DNA from: an uncultured bacterium
GTDB taxonomy: Bacteria > Bacteroidota > Bacteroidia > Bacteroidales > Marinifilaceae
Assembly (NCBI GenBank): GCA_905216195.1
Contig: CAJMSX010000050.1
Span: 1 to 26,208 of the forward strand
DNA length: 26,208 nucleotides
Reading direction: 5' to 3'
The notes below the pieces were generated by a model. It did no database searches. It was not told the DNA's origin and saw nothing but the letters and a program-made list of their open reading frames with translations. Position numbers and translations under genes: made by a program. This document shows positions 7,971-15,927 of this stretch, in pieces (position 1 is the first letter of the stretch; each line of letters opens with the position of its first letter).

Positions 7971-9011
7971 ATGAAAAAAGGAAATAAATACGGAACCCAC
8001 AGAGTGATCGAGCCTAAAGGTGTTTTGCCCCAGCCTGCCAATAAGCTGGATAATAACATGGACGAAATATACGATAACGAAATATTGATCGATGTGCAGA
8101 CGTTGAATATCGACTCGGCCAGTTTTACCCAGATTCACGAGCAGGCTCAGGGAGATAAAGCGAAAATCGCCGAAATCATGCTGGACATTGTGGCTAAACA
8201 GGGAAAACACCGGAATCCGGTGACAGGTTCTGGCGGGATGTTGTTAGGTACGGTGGAAAAAATCGGGGATGCATTGATCGGTAAGACGGATCTGAAAGTG
8301 GGGGATAAGATCGCTACGTTGGTTTCCTTATCCTTAACGCCTTTGCGGATCGATAAAATCAAAGAAATCCGTGCGGATGTGGACCAGGTGGATATTGACG
8401 GGAAAGCGATTTTGTTTGAGAGCGGTATTTATGCGAAAATACCTGCCGATTTACCGGAAAAATTAGCCCTTTCGGCCTTGGATGTAGCGGGAGCTCCCGC
8501 TCAAACCGCCAAACTGGTAAAACCGGGCGATACCGTTTTGATTATCGGTGCGGGAGGTAAGTCGGGTATGTTGTGCTGTTACGAAGCCCGGAAGCGTGCC
8601 GGAGTGACCGGCAAGGTGATCGGTTTGTGTCATAGTCAGAAAAGTACGGAGCGTTTGCAGAAACTCGGCTTCTGTGACTATGTATTTTCTGCCGATGCTA
8701 CCCAACCGGTAGCGGTGATGGAAAAAATAGCCGAATTGACGCATGGAGAAATGTGTGATATTACCATCAATAACGTAAATATTACGGATACGGAAATGAC
8801 CAGTATACTTTGTACCAAGGATACGGGGCTGGTGTATTTCTTCTCTATGGCCACCAGTTTTACGAAAGCCGCTTTGGGTGCGGAAGGCGTCGGTAGCGAC
8901 GTGACCATGTTGATCGGCAACGGTTATACCCGGGGACATGCTGAAATCACTTTGCAAGAATTGCGGGAGAGTGAAGAGTTACGTAAAATATTTACGGAAT
9001 TATACGCCTAG
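7971..9011 (+). CDS. kdd: L-erythro-3,5-diaminohexanoate dehydrogenase
   Basis: Kdd oxidatively deaminates L-erythro-3,5-diaminohexanoate to 3-keto-5-aminohexanoate with NAD(P)+, releasing the first ammonia. The protein has 346 residues, matching the family. The first half has the substrate region with NPVTGSGGMLLG, and a Rossmann dinucleotide site, VLIIGAGGKSG, lies at about residues 189-199. It resembles zinc-free medium-chain dehydrogenases. It lies 54 bases after kce, with kamA next. The 94-base gap before kamA is the longest in the upstream half of the cluster and holds a large inverted repeat (9023-9079). Confidence 0.94.
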   Translation: MKKGNKYGTHRVIEPKGVLPQPANKLDNNMDEIYDNEILIDVQTLNIDSASFTQIHEQAQGDKAKIAEIMLDIVAKQGKHRNPVTGSGGMLLGTVEKIGDALIGKTDLKVGDKIATLVSLSLTPLRIDKIKEIRADVDQVDIDGKAILFESGIYAKIPADLPEKLALSALDVAGAPAQTAKLVKPGDTVLIIGAGGKSGMLCCYEARKRAGVTGKVIGLCHSQKSTERLQKLGFCDYVFSADATQPVAVMEKIAELTHGEMCDITINNVNITDTEMTSILCTKDTGLVYFFSMATSFTKAALGAEGVGSDVTMLIGNGYTRGHAEITLQELRESEELRKIFTELYA

Positions 9012-9022
9012 TTGTCTATCTG

Positions 9023-9079
9023 GTTTATAAGGTTTGTTATGCCGGTATTTATCTCCGGTCATTTACGAACCTTATAAAC
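9023..9079 (+). repeat. Intercistronic inverted repeat between kdd and kamA
   Basis: GTTTATAAGGTT (9023-9034) is perfectly complementary to AACCTTATAAAC (9068-9079), and the stem extends by three more pairs, one of them G-U, to about 15 pairs. The loop of about 27 bases holds a second short CCGG pair. The base of the stem is 27 bases from the kamA ATG. The 3' side continues into CTTTCAAACTTTTTG, which is pyrimidine-rich but not a classic terminator tail. Confidence 0.65.
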
Positions 9080-9105
9080 TTTCAAACTTTTTGAACAGAA
9101 AAATT

Positions 9106-10356
9106 ATGGAAAGCAGACGAAAAGAGTTTTTCCCTGAAGTGACGGACGAGCAGTGGAACGATTGGCATTGGCAGGTAAAAAATAGAATCGAAACTCTGGA
9201 TCAATTGAAAAGGTATATTACCTTGACTAAAGACGAAGAAGAAGGGGTCAGGGAATCTTTAAAATCGATCCGGATGGCCATTACTCCTTACTATCTGAGT
9301 CTGATCGATCCGGATAATCCGCATTGTCCGATCCGGAAACAATCCGTGCCCAGTATAGAAGAATTATACCGCTCGCCGGCGGATTTGGTCGATCCCTTAC
9401 ACGAGGACGGAGATGCTCCGGTGCCCGGTTTGACGCATCGGTATCCGGACCGGGTCTTATTTTTAATTACGGATCAGTGTGCTATGTATTGCCGGCACTG
9501 TACCCGACGGAGGTTTGCCGGCCAGCACGATTGTTCGGCTCCTATCGAAAGGATAGAGAAAGGGATTGCTTATATCGCTTCTCATCCGGAGGTACGGGAT
9601 GTTTTGTTGTCGGGAGGAGATGCTCTTCTGGTCAGCGACGAACGGCTGGAATATATTATTCAGCGCTTGAGAGAGATTCCGCATGTAGAGATTATCCGGA
9701 TCGGATCTCGTACGCCGGTGGTATTGCCTCAGCGGATTACCCCCGCCTTGGTAAACATGCTCAAAAAGTATCATCCCATTTGGTTGAATACTCATTTTAA
9801 CCATCCCAACGAAATTACCCCGGAATCCACAGAAGCCTGCGCTCGTTTGGCTGACGGAGGGATTCCTCTGGGAAATCAGTCGGTATTGCTGAGGGGAATC
9901 AACGATTGCACCCATGTCATGAAAAAACTGGTTCAGCAATTGGTCCGGATTCGGGTAAGGCCCTATTATATTTATATCTGCGATTTATCGGTGGGGATCA
10001 GTCATTTCCGTACGCCTGTGTCTAAAGGAATCGAGATCATCGAGAATTTACGTGGACATACTTCCGGTTATGCGGTGCCTACTTTTGTGGTAGATGCTCC
10101 GGGTGGAGGCGGGAAAATCCCGGTAATGCCTACTTATCTGATTTCTCAAAGTCCGAATCGGGTCGTGCTGCGGAATTTCGAGGGAGTGGTGACCACCTAT
10201 ACGGAGCCTGCGGATTACAAGGACGAATGTTATTGTGAAGAGTGTGAAAAGCTGCGGAAGACCGAGGGTGTGGCTGAATTACTGAACGGGACGAAATTAT
10301 CGATAGAACCGACGGACCTGGATCGTAAAAATCGGAATTTATTATCTAAAGGATAG
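9106..10356 (+). CDS. kamA: L-lysine 2,3-aminomutase (radical SAM)
   Basis: KamA converts L-lysine to L-beta-lysine, the first step of the pathway, using a [4Fe-4S] cluster, S-adenosylmethionine and PLP. The start at 9106 gives 416 residues, the same length as the Clostridium subterminale SB4 enzyme; an upstream in-frame ATG at 9034 lies inside the intercistronic hairpin and is rejected. The cluster cysteines are C125, C129 and C132 (CxxxCxxC). The PLP lysine is K337 in GGGGKIP. The structural zinc ligands are C268, C375, C377 and C380. All these numbers coincide with those of the clostridial enzyme, so it should be active. It is followed by kamB after 25 bases. Confidence 0.98.
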   Translation: MESRRKEFFPEVTDEQWNDWHWQVKNRIETLDQLKRYITLTKDEEEGVRESLKSIRMAITPYYLSLIDPDNPHCPIRKQSVPSIEELYRSPADLVDPLHEDGDAPVPGLTHRYPDRVLFLITDQCAMYCRHCTRRRFAGQHDCSAPIERIEKGIAYIASHPEVRDVLLSGGDALLVSDERLEYIIQRLREIPHVEIIRIGSRTPVVLPQRITPALVNMLKKYHPIWLNTHFNHPNEITPESTEACARLADGGIPLGNQSVLLRGINDCTHVMKKLVQQLVRIRVRPYYIYICDLSVGISHFRTPVSKGIEIIENLRGHTSGYAVPTFVVDAPGGGGKIPVMPTYLISQSPNRVVLRNFEGVVTTYTEPADYKDECYCEECEKLRKTEGVAELLNGTKLSIEPTDLDRKNRNLLSKG

Positions 10357-10381
10357 AGTACGTTGTAAAACCGGAAAATGC

Positions 10382-11401
10382 ATGACCTTCCTGATCGAGG
10401 ATATTTTGAAGTACAGCAGTTTGTCTATTGCGGGGCTGGAAAAGAATACAGGGAAAACGGAATGCCTCAATTTTATTCTTCACGGGATAAAGGACAAGGA
10501 GGTGAAGGTTGCTCTTACTTCCATCGGAGTGGACGGAGAAGACCGGGACCGTTTGTACGGCATTTCTAAACCGGAAATAGAAGTATATACCGGCATGTGG
10601 TTTGTGACCACAGAAAAACATTACCGGGAAAAAAGGCTTACGTCTGAGATTGTGGAGATCGGGGAAGAACAAACGGCCTTAGGGCGATTGGTGAGGGCTA
10701 AAGCCGTAAATACCGGAAAAGTGCTGTTGTCGGGTCCTCCGGATGCCGAAGGCATGAAAAAATTGATTGCGGATTTGTTAGAAACGGAAGTTGGATTGGT
10801 AATTGTGGACGGAGCTTTGTCCCGTTTAAGTCTGGCTTCTCCGACCGTTACGGAAGCTATGATTTTGGCTACCGGGGCGGCTGTTTCCGAAAATATTCCG
10901 CAACTGGTGAGGAAAACCAAATATGTATACGATCTGATTTGCCTGGAAAAAGCGGAAAAGGGGGAGTGCGAGAAACTCATTCCGCTAACTTCCGGAATTT
11001 GGGCGTTGGATTCCCGGGGAAATCCTATCGATTTGCATATTCCTTCCTGTTTTTTGTTTGATGCGGTGGCGGTGGACTTATTTCGTTACGGAAGGCGTTT
11101 TTACATCGGTGGGGCTGTCAGCGATAAATTTTTGAATTTTTTGAGGGTACAGCAAGAACCCGTAGAAATCATTATCCGGGATTTTACCCGGATGTTTGCC
11201 GGTCCGGAAATATTTTACGCTTTTCTGCAAAAAGGGCACCGGGTAAAAGTTTTATTCCGGACGCAATTGTTGGCGGTGTGCGTGAATCCGCAATCTCCCG
11301 GAGGGATGGTTCTGAACACCGAAAAAATAGAAGCGGCTTTGCAAAAAGAAATACGGGTTCCGGTAATAAATGTTCGAAATTGGAAAGAGGATGCTGTTTA
11401 A
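10382..11401 (+). CDS. kamB: Predicted lysine 5,6-aminomutase reactivase subunit
   Basis: This 339-residue soluble protein lies between kamA and kamC, as in the clostridial lysine cluster, where the gene is called kamB. A P-loop-like sequence, GLEKNTGKT, is at residues 18-26, with one residue more than the strict GxxxxGKT spacing. An acidic segment, LVIVDGAL, at about residue 140 could act as a Walker B strand. No membrane helix, signal or metal motif is seen. KamB and KamC are thought to restore activity to B12 aminomutase whose cofactor has been damaged; this rests on annotation and context, and I know of no direct biochemical proof. The C-terminus overlaps the start of kamC. Confidence 0.85.
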   Translation: MTFLIEDILKYSSLSIAGLEKNTGKTECLNFILHGIKDKEVKVALTSIGVDGEDRDRLYGISKPEIEVYTGMWFVTTEKHYREKRLTSEIVEIGEEQTALGRLVRAKAVNTGKVLLSGPPDAEGMKKLIADLLETEVGLVIVDGALSRLSLASPTVTEAMILATGAAVSENIPQLVRKTKYVYDLICLEKAEKGECEKLIPLTSGIWALDSRGNPIDLHIPSCFLFDAVAVDLFRYGRRFYIGGAVSDKFLNFLRVQQEPVEIIIRDFTRMFAGPEIFYAFLQKGHRVKVLFRTQLLAVCVNPQSPGGMVLNTEKIEAALQKEIRVPVINVRNWKEDAV

Positions 11402-12782
11402 GGAAGCTTTGAATACGGTAAGCGGGTTGCGGTATATCACCGAACATTGTCTGAGGTTGCGCTCTTCGGCGGGACGCCGGAAATTGTATGAAATGCCGTT
11501 TATGACGGAGAAAGGGAAGTTGGAAGAAGAATATGAAAAAGTCGGGGCACTCCTCGCCTGTTGCCAAAGGCGTAGAGCAGAAGGGAAAGGGATGCCGGAT
11601 TTCGGACTGGAACAATTGAAAGATATCCGGCGGACCCTGGAACGCCTGGAGAAGGGAAGTGTGCCGGACGATATTGAATTGTATGAAATCAAACACCTGG
11701 TCTGGTTGTCCGAAAAGGTAAGAGCAGAGGCAGAAGCCGGGAATCTTGGCGTGGTCCGTTTGCCGGTTTTATCTCCGGTTTTCGGTTTACTGGATCCTGA
11801 AAATACCCGTATACCCCGGTTTTACATATACGCTGCTTATCTGCCCGAATTGGGAGAGGTCAGAAAAGCGTTGCAAGGGGAGAAAAATGAAGAGAGACGG
11901 GAGGAGCTTCGGCAGCAGGAAAGGAGGTTGGAAGACCGGATCCGGGACCGGCTGGCTTTGCAGTTGGAAGAATATGCTCCTGCTTTATCGGACGCATTGG
12001 AACAATTGGCCAATCTGGATGTGTGGATAGCTAAAGCCGAGTTCGGTTTTCAATGGAATTTGTGTCGTCCCTGTATAGGGGAGGAGAAAACCTTCTACCG
12101 GGGCTTGTTTCATCCGGAGGTAAAGGCCGAGGTTGAAGGGCGGGAGCAGCTGTATCAACCGGTGGATGTGGGTATCGAACGGAGGGCTACCGTGATTACG
12201 GGAGCCAATATGTCCGGTAAAAGTGTTTTATTGAAAACTCTGGCTTTGGCCCAGAGTCTCGCTCAGTTCGGTTTTTGGCTGCCCGCTGTGGAAGCGCGGG
12301 TGGTTCCGGTAGAGGAAATCTGGATCGGAATAGGAGATGAACAGGACGAGAAAAAAGGTTTGTCTTCCTATGCGGCTGAAATGTTGCATTGGAATCGGTT
12401 GATCCGGAATGTACAGGAAGGCAAAAAGATGCTGGCGTTGGCCGATGAACCGGCTCGGACGACCAACCCGGCGGAAGGCAGGGCTTTAGTCAATGCTTTT
12501 GCGGATTTTTTGACGGAACATCAGGTACTGTCTATGGTTACCACTCATTACGGAGGCTTGAAGGCTGAATGCAGGCGTTTGAGAATGCGGGGCTTCCGGG
12601 AAGATAAGGTGACAGGAAAATTGACAGCTGAAAATATAAACAGTTATATGGATTATTCATTGGAAGAAGATCGGGAGGAAAAGGTCCCTCAGGAAGCTTT
12701 ACGTATTGCTGAAATTTTAGGGGTGAATTCCGGATTGATCGAAAATGCCGAAAAATATTTGAAAAACGATGCAAGAAAGTAA
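11391..12782 (+). CDS. kamC: Predicted aminomutase reactivase ATPase, MutS-like
   Basis: KamC has the ATPase end of the mismatch-repair protein MutS but only about 463 residues, so the mismatch-recognition domain is absent. Positions from this start: Walker A GANMSGKS at 271-278, the MutS signature-like loop GIGDEQDEKKGLSSYAAEM at about 313-331, Walker B LALADEPARTTNP at about 348-360, and a TTHYGG histidine loop at 384-389. A charged, probably coiled-coil arm lies at about 155-195. The ATG at 11391 is chosen because GGAAAGAGG precedes it; an in-frame ATG at 11370 has no such site. It overlaps kamB by 11 bases and kamD by 14, so translation is probably coupled. Its likely job is ATP-driven reactivation of KamDE, not DNA repair. 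Confidence 0.87.
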   Translation: MLFKEALNTVSGLRYITEHCLRLRSSAGRRKLYEMPFMTEKGKLEEEYEKVGALLACCQRRRAEGKGMPDFGLEQLKDIRRTLERLEKGSVPDDIELYEIKHLVWLSEKVRAEAEAGNLGVVRLPVLSPVFGLLDPENTRIPRFYIYAAYLPELGEVRKALQGEKNEERREELRQQERRLEDRIRDRLALQLEEYAPALSDALEQLANLDVWIAKAEFGFQWNLCRPCIGEEKTFYRGLFHPEVKAEVEGREQLYQPVDVGIERRATVITGANMSGKSVLLKTLALAQSLAQFGFWLPAVEARVVPVEEIWIGIGDEQDEKKGLSSYAAEMLHWNRLIRNVQEGKKMLALADEPARTTNPAEGRALVNAFADFLTEHQVLSMVTTHYGGLKAECRRLRMRGFREDKVTGKLTAENINSYMDYSLEEDREEKVPQEALRIAEILGVNSGLIENAEKYLKNDARK

Positions 12783-14334
12783 GTTAGGACTGGATTTTGA
12801 AAAGGTCGCTTATGCCCGGCAGCTGGCCGGGAAGATTGCCGGAGGAGTTCAAGATTTCGTAGAACGGTATACGACGGTATCGGTAGAACGTACTTTGTGC
12901 CGTTTGTTGGGAATAGACGGGGTCGACGACAATACTGTGCCTTTGCCCAACGTATTGGTAAATCACCTGAAGGAAAAAGGAGTTTTGAATGAAGGAATTA
13001 TGTATTTCCTCGGTAATGCCGTGGCGGTCCTCGGCAGAGGACCTCAACAGATTGCCGAACAGGTGGCCCGGGGAGAACTGGACATTACCCGTATACCGGC
13101 CGTTTCCCCGGAACGTATTCGGGAGGCTTTAACACCTTATGTGGAAAAGAGTATAAAACAAATCCGGGACCGGAAAGCGAAGAGAGAGGACTACATCCGA
13201 ACGATAGGTGAAGGCCCTAAGCCTTATTTATACGTTATCGTCGCTACCGGAAATATCTATGAAGACGTGGTGCAGGCACAAGCTGCCGCCCGGCAGGGTG
13301 CGGACATTATTGCCGTTATCCGGACAACCGGGCAGAGCCTGCTGGATTATGTGCCTTACGGAGCGACCACCGAGGGGTTCGGGGGTACTTTCGCTACCCA
13401 GGAAAATTTCCGGATCATGCGAAAGGCGTTGGATGAAGTAGGGGAAGAGGTGGGACGTTATATCCGGTTGTGCAATTATTGCTCCGGCTTATGTATGCCT
13501 GAGATTGCAGTTATGGGAGCTTTAGAGGGATTGGACGTGATGCTGAACGACGCTTTATACGGCATTCTTTTCCGGGATATCAATATGAAACGCACCTTGA
13601 TCGATCAGTATATGTCCCGGGTGATAAACGGATTCGCCGGGGTGATTATCAATACCGGAGAGGATAATTACCTGACTACTGCGGATGCCGTAGACCAGGC
13701 TCATACGGTGCTGGCGTCGGACTTAATCAATGAACAACTCGCTTTAATGGCCGGATTACCGGAAAAACAGATGGGGCTGGGGCATGCCTTTGAGATGGAT
13801 CCGGAGCTGGAAAATGGTTTTTTGTATGAATTGGCTCAGGCTCAAATGATTCGGGAAATTTTCCCGGAAGCGACTTTGAAGTATATGCCTCCGACCAAAT
13901 TTATGACGGGGAATATTTTCCGGGGACATATCCAGGATGCTTTGTTCAATATGATCGGGATTTGGACGAGTCAGGGTATTCAACTCTTGGGGATGCCGAC
14001 GGAGGCCATTCATACTCCTTTTATGTCGGACCGGTATTTATCCATCGAAAATGCTAAATACATTTTCCGCAACATGAAAAATATCGGGGATGAGGTGGAA
14101 TATAAACAGGACGGTATCATTCGGAAAAGAGCGCAAAAGGTGTTGGATGACGCCATCGTTTTGTTGCAGGAAATGGAAGCCGAAGGATTGTTCGCCGCTC
14201 TGGCGAAGGGAATATTTGCGGATGTGAAACGTCCGGAGAACGGTGGTAAGGGTTTGGAAGGAGTAGTGGAAAAGGGAGAATGTTATGATAATCCTTTTAT
14301 CGGAATCATGAAAGAGGGTAAGTCGGGAATGTAA
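12769..14334 (+). CDS. kamD: Lysine 5,6-aminomutase, alpha subunit
   Basis: KamD is the large PLP-holding subunit of the adenosylcobalamin-dependent beta-lysine (and D-lysine) 5,6-aminomutase. With KamE it moves the terminal amino group of L-beta-lysine to C5, giving 3,5-diaminohexanoate. The protein has 521 residues, normal for the family, and is recognisable throughout (for example QAAARQGADIIAVIRTTGQS, LCNYCSGLCMPE and the KYMPPTKFMTG region). It is read from an ATG inside the end of kamC, a 14-base overlap, which suggests coupled synthesis with its presumed reactivase. kamE follows after 39 bases. Confidence 0.97.
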   Translation: MQESKLGLDFEKVAYARQLAGKIAGGVQDFVERYTTVSVERTLCRLLGIDGVDDNTVPLPNVLVNHLKEKGVLNEGIMYFLGNAVAVLGRGPQQIAEQVARGELDITRIPAVSPERIREALTPYVEKSIKQIRDRKAKREDYIRTIGEGPKPYLYVIVATGNIYEDVVQAQAAARQGADIIAVIRTTGQSLLDYVPYGATTEGFGGTFATQENFRIMRKALDEVGEEVGRYIRLCNYCSGLCMPEIAVMGALEGLDVMLNDALYGILFRDINMKRTLIDQYMSRVINGFAGVIINTGEDNYLTTADAVDQAHTVLASDLINEQLALMAGLPEKQMGLGHAFEMDPELENGFLYELAQAQMIREIFPEATLKYMPPTKFMTGNIFRGHIQDALFNMIGIWTSQGIQLLGMPTEAIHTPFMSDRYLSIENAKYIFRNMKNIGDEVEYKQDGIIRKRAQKVLDDAIVLLQEMEAEGLFAALAKGIFADVKRPENGGKGLEGVVEKGECYDNPFIGIMKEGKSGM

Positions 14335-14373
14335 GAAACGGAGTATACAGGAATTTAAGAAGATATAAATAGT

Positions 14374-15204
14374 ATGAGCGGAGGTTTATATTCAACAGAA
14401 GTCAATGATTTCGATCAGACTCTGGATTTGAAAAAGATAAAGCCCTACGGGGATACCATGAATGACGGTAAGACCCAAATCAGTTTTACTTTGCCGGTAC
14501 CTGCCGGAGAAGAAGCGATTGAGGCAGCTAAACAACTGCTGAAAAAAATGGGTTTTGAAAATCCCCTGGTGGTTTTCCATCAGGAATTGACGGAAGGGTA
14601 TACTTTCTTCAATTGTTACGGCAGTTGTGTACATACGGTGGATTACACCCGTATTCATGTGCCGAAGGTAGAATCTACCAAATGGGGCATGGCCGAAACA
14701 GACGAGTTTATCCGTACGCATATCGGACATAAAATTACGGTAATCGGAGCCAGTACGGGTACAGATGCTCATACCGTGGGAATCGATGCGATTATGAATA
14801 TGAAGGGATTTGCAGGCCACTACGGTTTGGAACGTTACGAGATGTTTGAAGCGGTGAATCTGGGCAGTCAGGTTCCCAACGAGGAATTTATCGCCAAAGC
14901 CATCGAGACGAGGGCGGATGCCTTACTGGTTTCCCAAACGGTAACTCAAAAAGACGTGCATATTAAAAATCTGACGGAACTGGTAGAGATGTTGGAGGCT
15001 GAAGGATTGAGGGATAAAATGATTCTGGCCTGCGGAGGTCCGCGGATTTCTTATGAATTGGCGAAAGAGTTGGGATTTGATGCCGGGTTCGGCATGAATA
15101 CTTACGCGGATGATGTTGCCTCTTTTATCGCCCAGGAAATGTGGCGCCGAATGAAAAATGAAGAACAACTTAAAATATACAGATTATGGAAAAAGATCAA
15201 ATAA
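14374..15204 (+). CDS. kamE: Lysine 5,6-aminomutase, beta subunit (B12-binding)
   Basis: KamE carries the cobalamin-binding Rossmann domain of the 5,6-aminomutase. The base-off/His-on motif is seen as DAHTVGIDAIMN, with the cobalt ligand at H133. K144 (in MNMKGF) is the residue that forms the internal aldimine with PLP of the alpha subunit in the characterised clostridial enzyme. Both numbers agree with that enzyme. An N-terminal dimerisation region occupies about residues 1-110, and the B12-domain glycines are in ACGGPRIS. The protein has 276 residues. Its last 19 bases overlap the start of atoA. Adenosylcobalamin must be made or imported by genes outside this window. Confidence 0.97.
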   Translation: MSGGLYSTEVNDFDQTLDLKKIKPYGDTMNDGKTQISFTLPVPAGEEAIEAAKQLLKKMGFENPLVVFHQELTEGYTFFNCYGSCVHTVDYTRIHVPKVESTKWGMAETDEFIRTHIGHKITVIGASTGTDAHTVGIDAIMNMKGFAGHYGLERYEMFEAVNLGSQVPNEEFIAKAIETRADALLVSQTVTQKDVHIKNLTELVEMLEAEGLRDKMILACGGPRISYELAKELGFDAGFGMNTYADDVASFIAQEMWRRMKNEEQLKIYRLWKKIK

Positions 15205-15845
15205 AACAGGTGATAGCCCGGCGGGTGGCCCTGGAATTAAAAGACGGAGACGTGGTCAATCTGGGTATCGGACTGCCGACTCTGGTTCCCGCTTATTTGC
15301 AGGAAGGGGTGGATGTGATTTTGCAGACGGAGAACGGTTTGCTGGGTATGGGTCCTGCTCCGGCCGCAGGTGAAGAGGATCCTTGTCTGACAAATGCCGG
15401 AGGCGGATTTATTACGGCTTTGCCGGGAGCTTCCAGTTTCGACAGTGCAACCTCTTTCGGAATTATCCGGGGAGGGCATGTGGATGTGAGTATATTGGGG
15501 GCTTTACAAGTGGATGAAAAAGGTGATTTGGCCAACTGGATGATCCCGGGAAAGAAAACGCCCGGAATGGGAGGAGCGATGGATTTGCTGGTAGGAGCGA
15601 AAAGAGTCATTCTGGCTATGGAACATACGGCTAAAGGAAATCCGAAGATTATGAAGAAGTGTACTTTACCTTTGACGGCAGCCGGTCAGGTCAATCTGAT
15701 TGTTACGGAGATGGGGGTGATCGAAGTGACGGATAAGGGATTGGTACTTCGGGAAATTCATCCCGAATTTACCGTGGAGCAAGTACAGGCGGCTACGGAG
15801 GCCACGTTGATTGTTGCAGCAGATTTAAAACCGATGGCAGTATAA
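15186..15845 (+). CDS. atoA: Butyrate-acetoacetate CoA-transferase, beta subunit
   Basis: This is the catalytic subunit of the class I CoA-transferase whose partner, AtoD, is encoded at the far 5' end of the cluster. It has 219 residues, the expected length. The catalytic glutamate that forms the enzyme-CoA thioester is E49 in QTENGLLGMGP. The glycine-rich GIGLPTLV and GGGFITALPGAS segments are typical of the B subunit. It starts 19 bases inside kamE, so its translation is likely coupled to that of the aminomutase. A weak hairpin follows before bcd. Confidence 0.94.
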   Translation: MEKDQIKQVIARRVALELKDGDVVNLGIGLPTLVPAYLQEGVDVILQTENGLLGMGPAPAAGEEDPCLTNAGGGFITALPGASSFDSATSFGIIRGGHVDVSILGALQVDEKGDLANWMIPGKKTPGMGGAMDLLVGAKRVILAMEHTAKGNPKIMKKCTLPLTAAGQVNLIVTEMGVIEVTDKGLVLREIHPEFTVEQVQAATEATLIVAADLKPMAV

Positions 15846-15857
15846 ACGGAAAACCGG

Positions 15858-15892
15858 GACAAGCCGGACAAGGCCGTTGGACCGTAGGCTTG
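15858..15892 (+). repeat. Small inverted repeat between atoA and bcd
   Basis: ACAAGCC (15858-15864) and GGCTTGT (15886-15892) are complementary across 21 bases, with further GGCC and GGACC pairing possible in the loop. A short GTTTGC tail follows. It could be a weak attenuator or an RNA-processing site separating the lysine part from the butyryl-CoA part of the operon. Confidence 0.35.
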
Positions 15893-15927
15893 TTTGCAGG
15901 ATTCCAGATTATCTAATAAGTTATCAT

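Noticed and set aside
9034..9105. Longer KamA start at 9034
   Set aside because: The extra 24 residues lie inside the intercistronic hairpin; the start at 9106 gives exactly the known 416-residue length and residue numbering.
11391..12782. KamC as a DNA mismatch-repair MutS
   Set aside because: The protein is about half the length of MutS, lacks the mismatch-recognition domain, and is embedded in the aminomutase genes.
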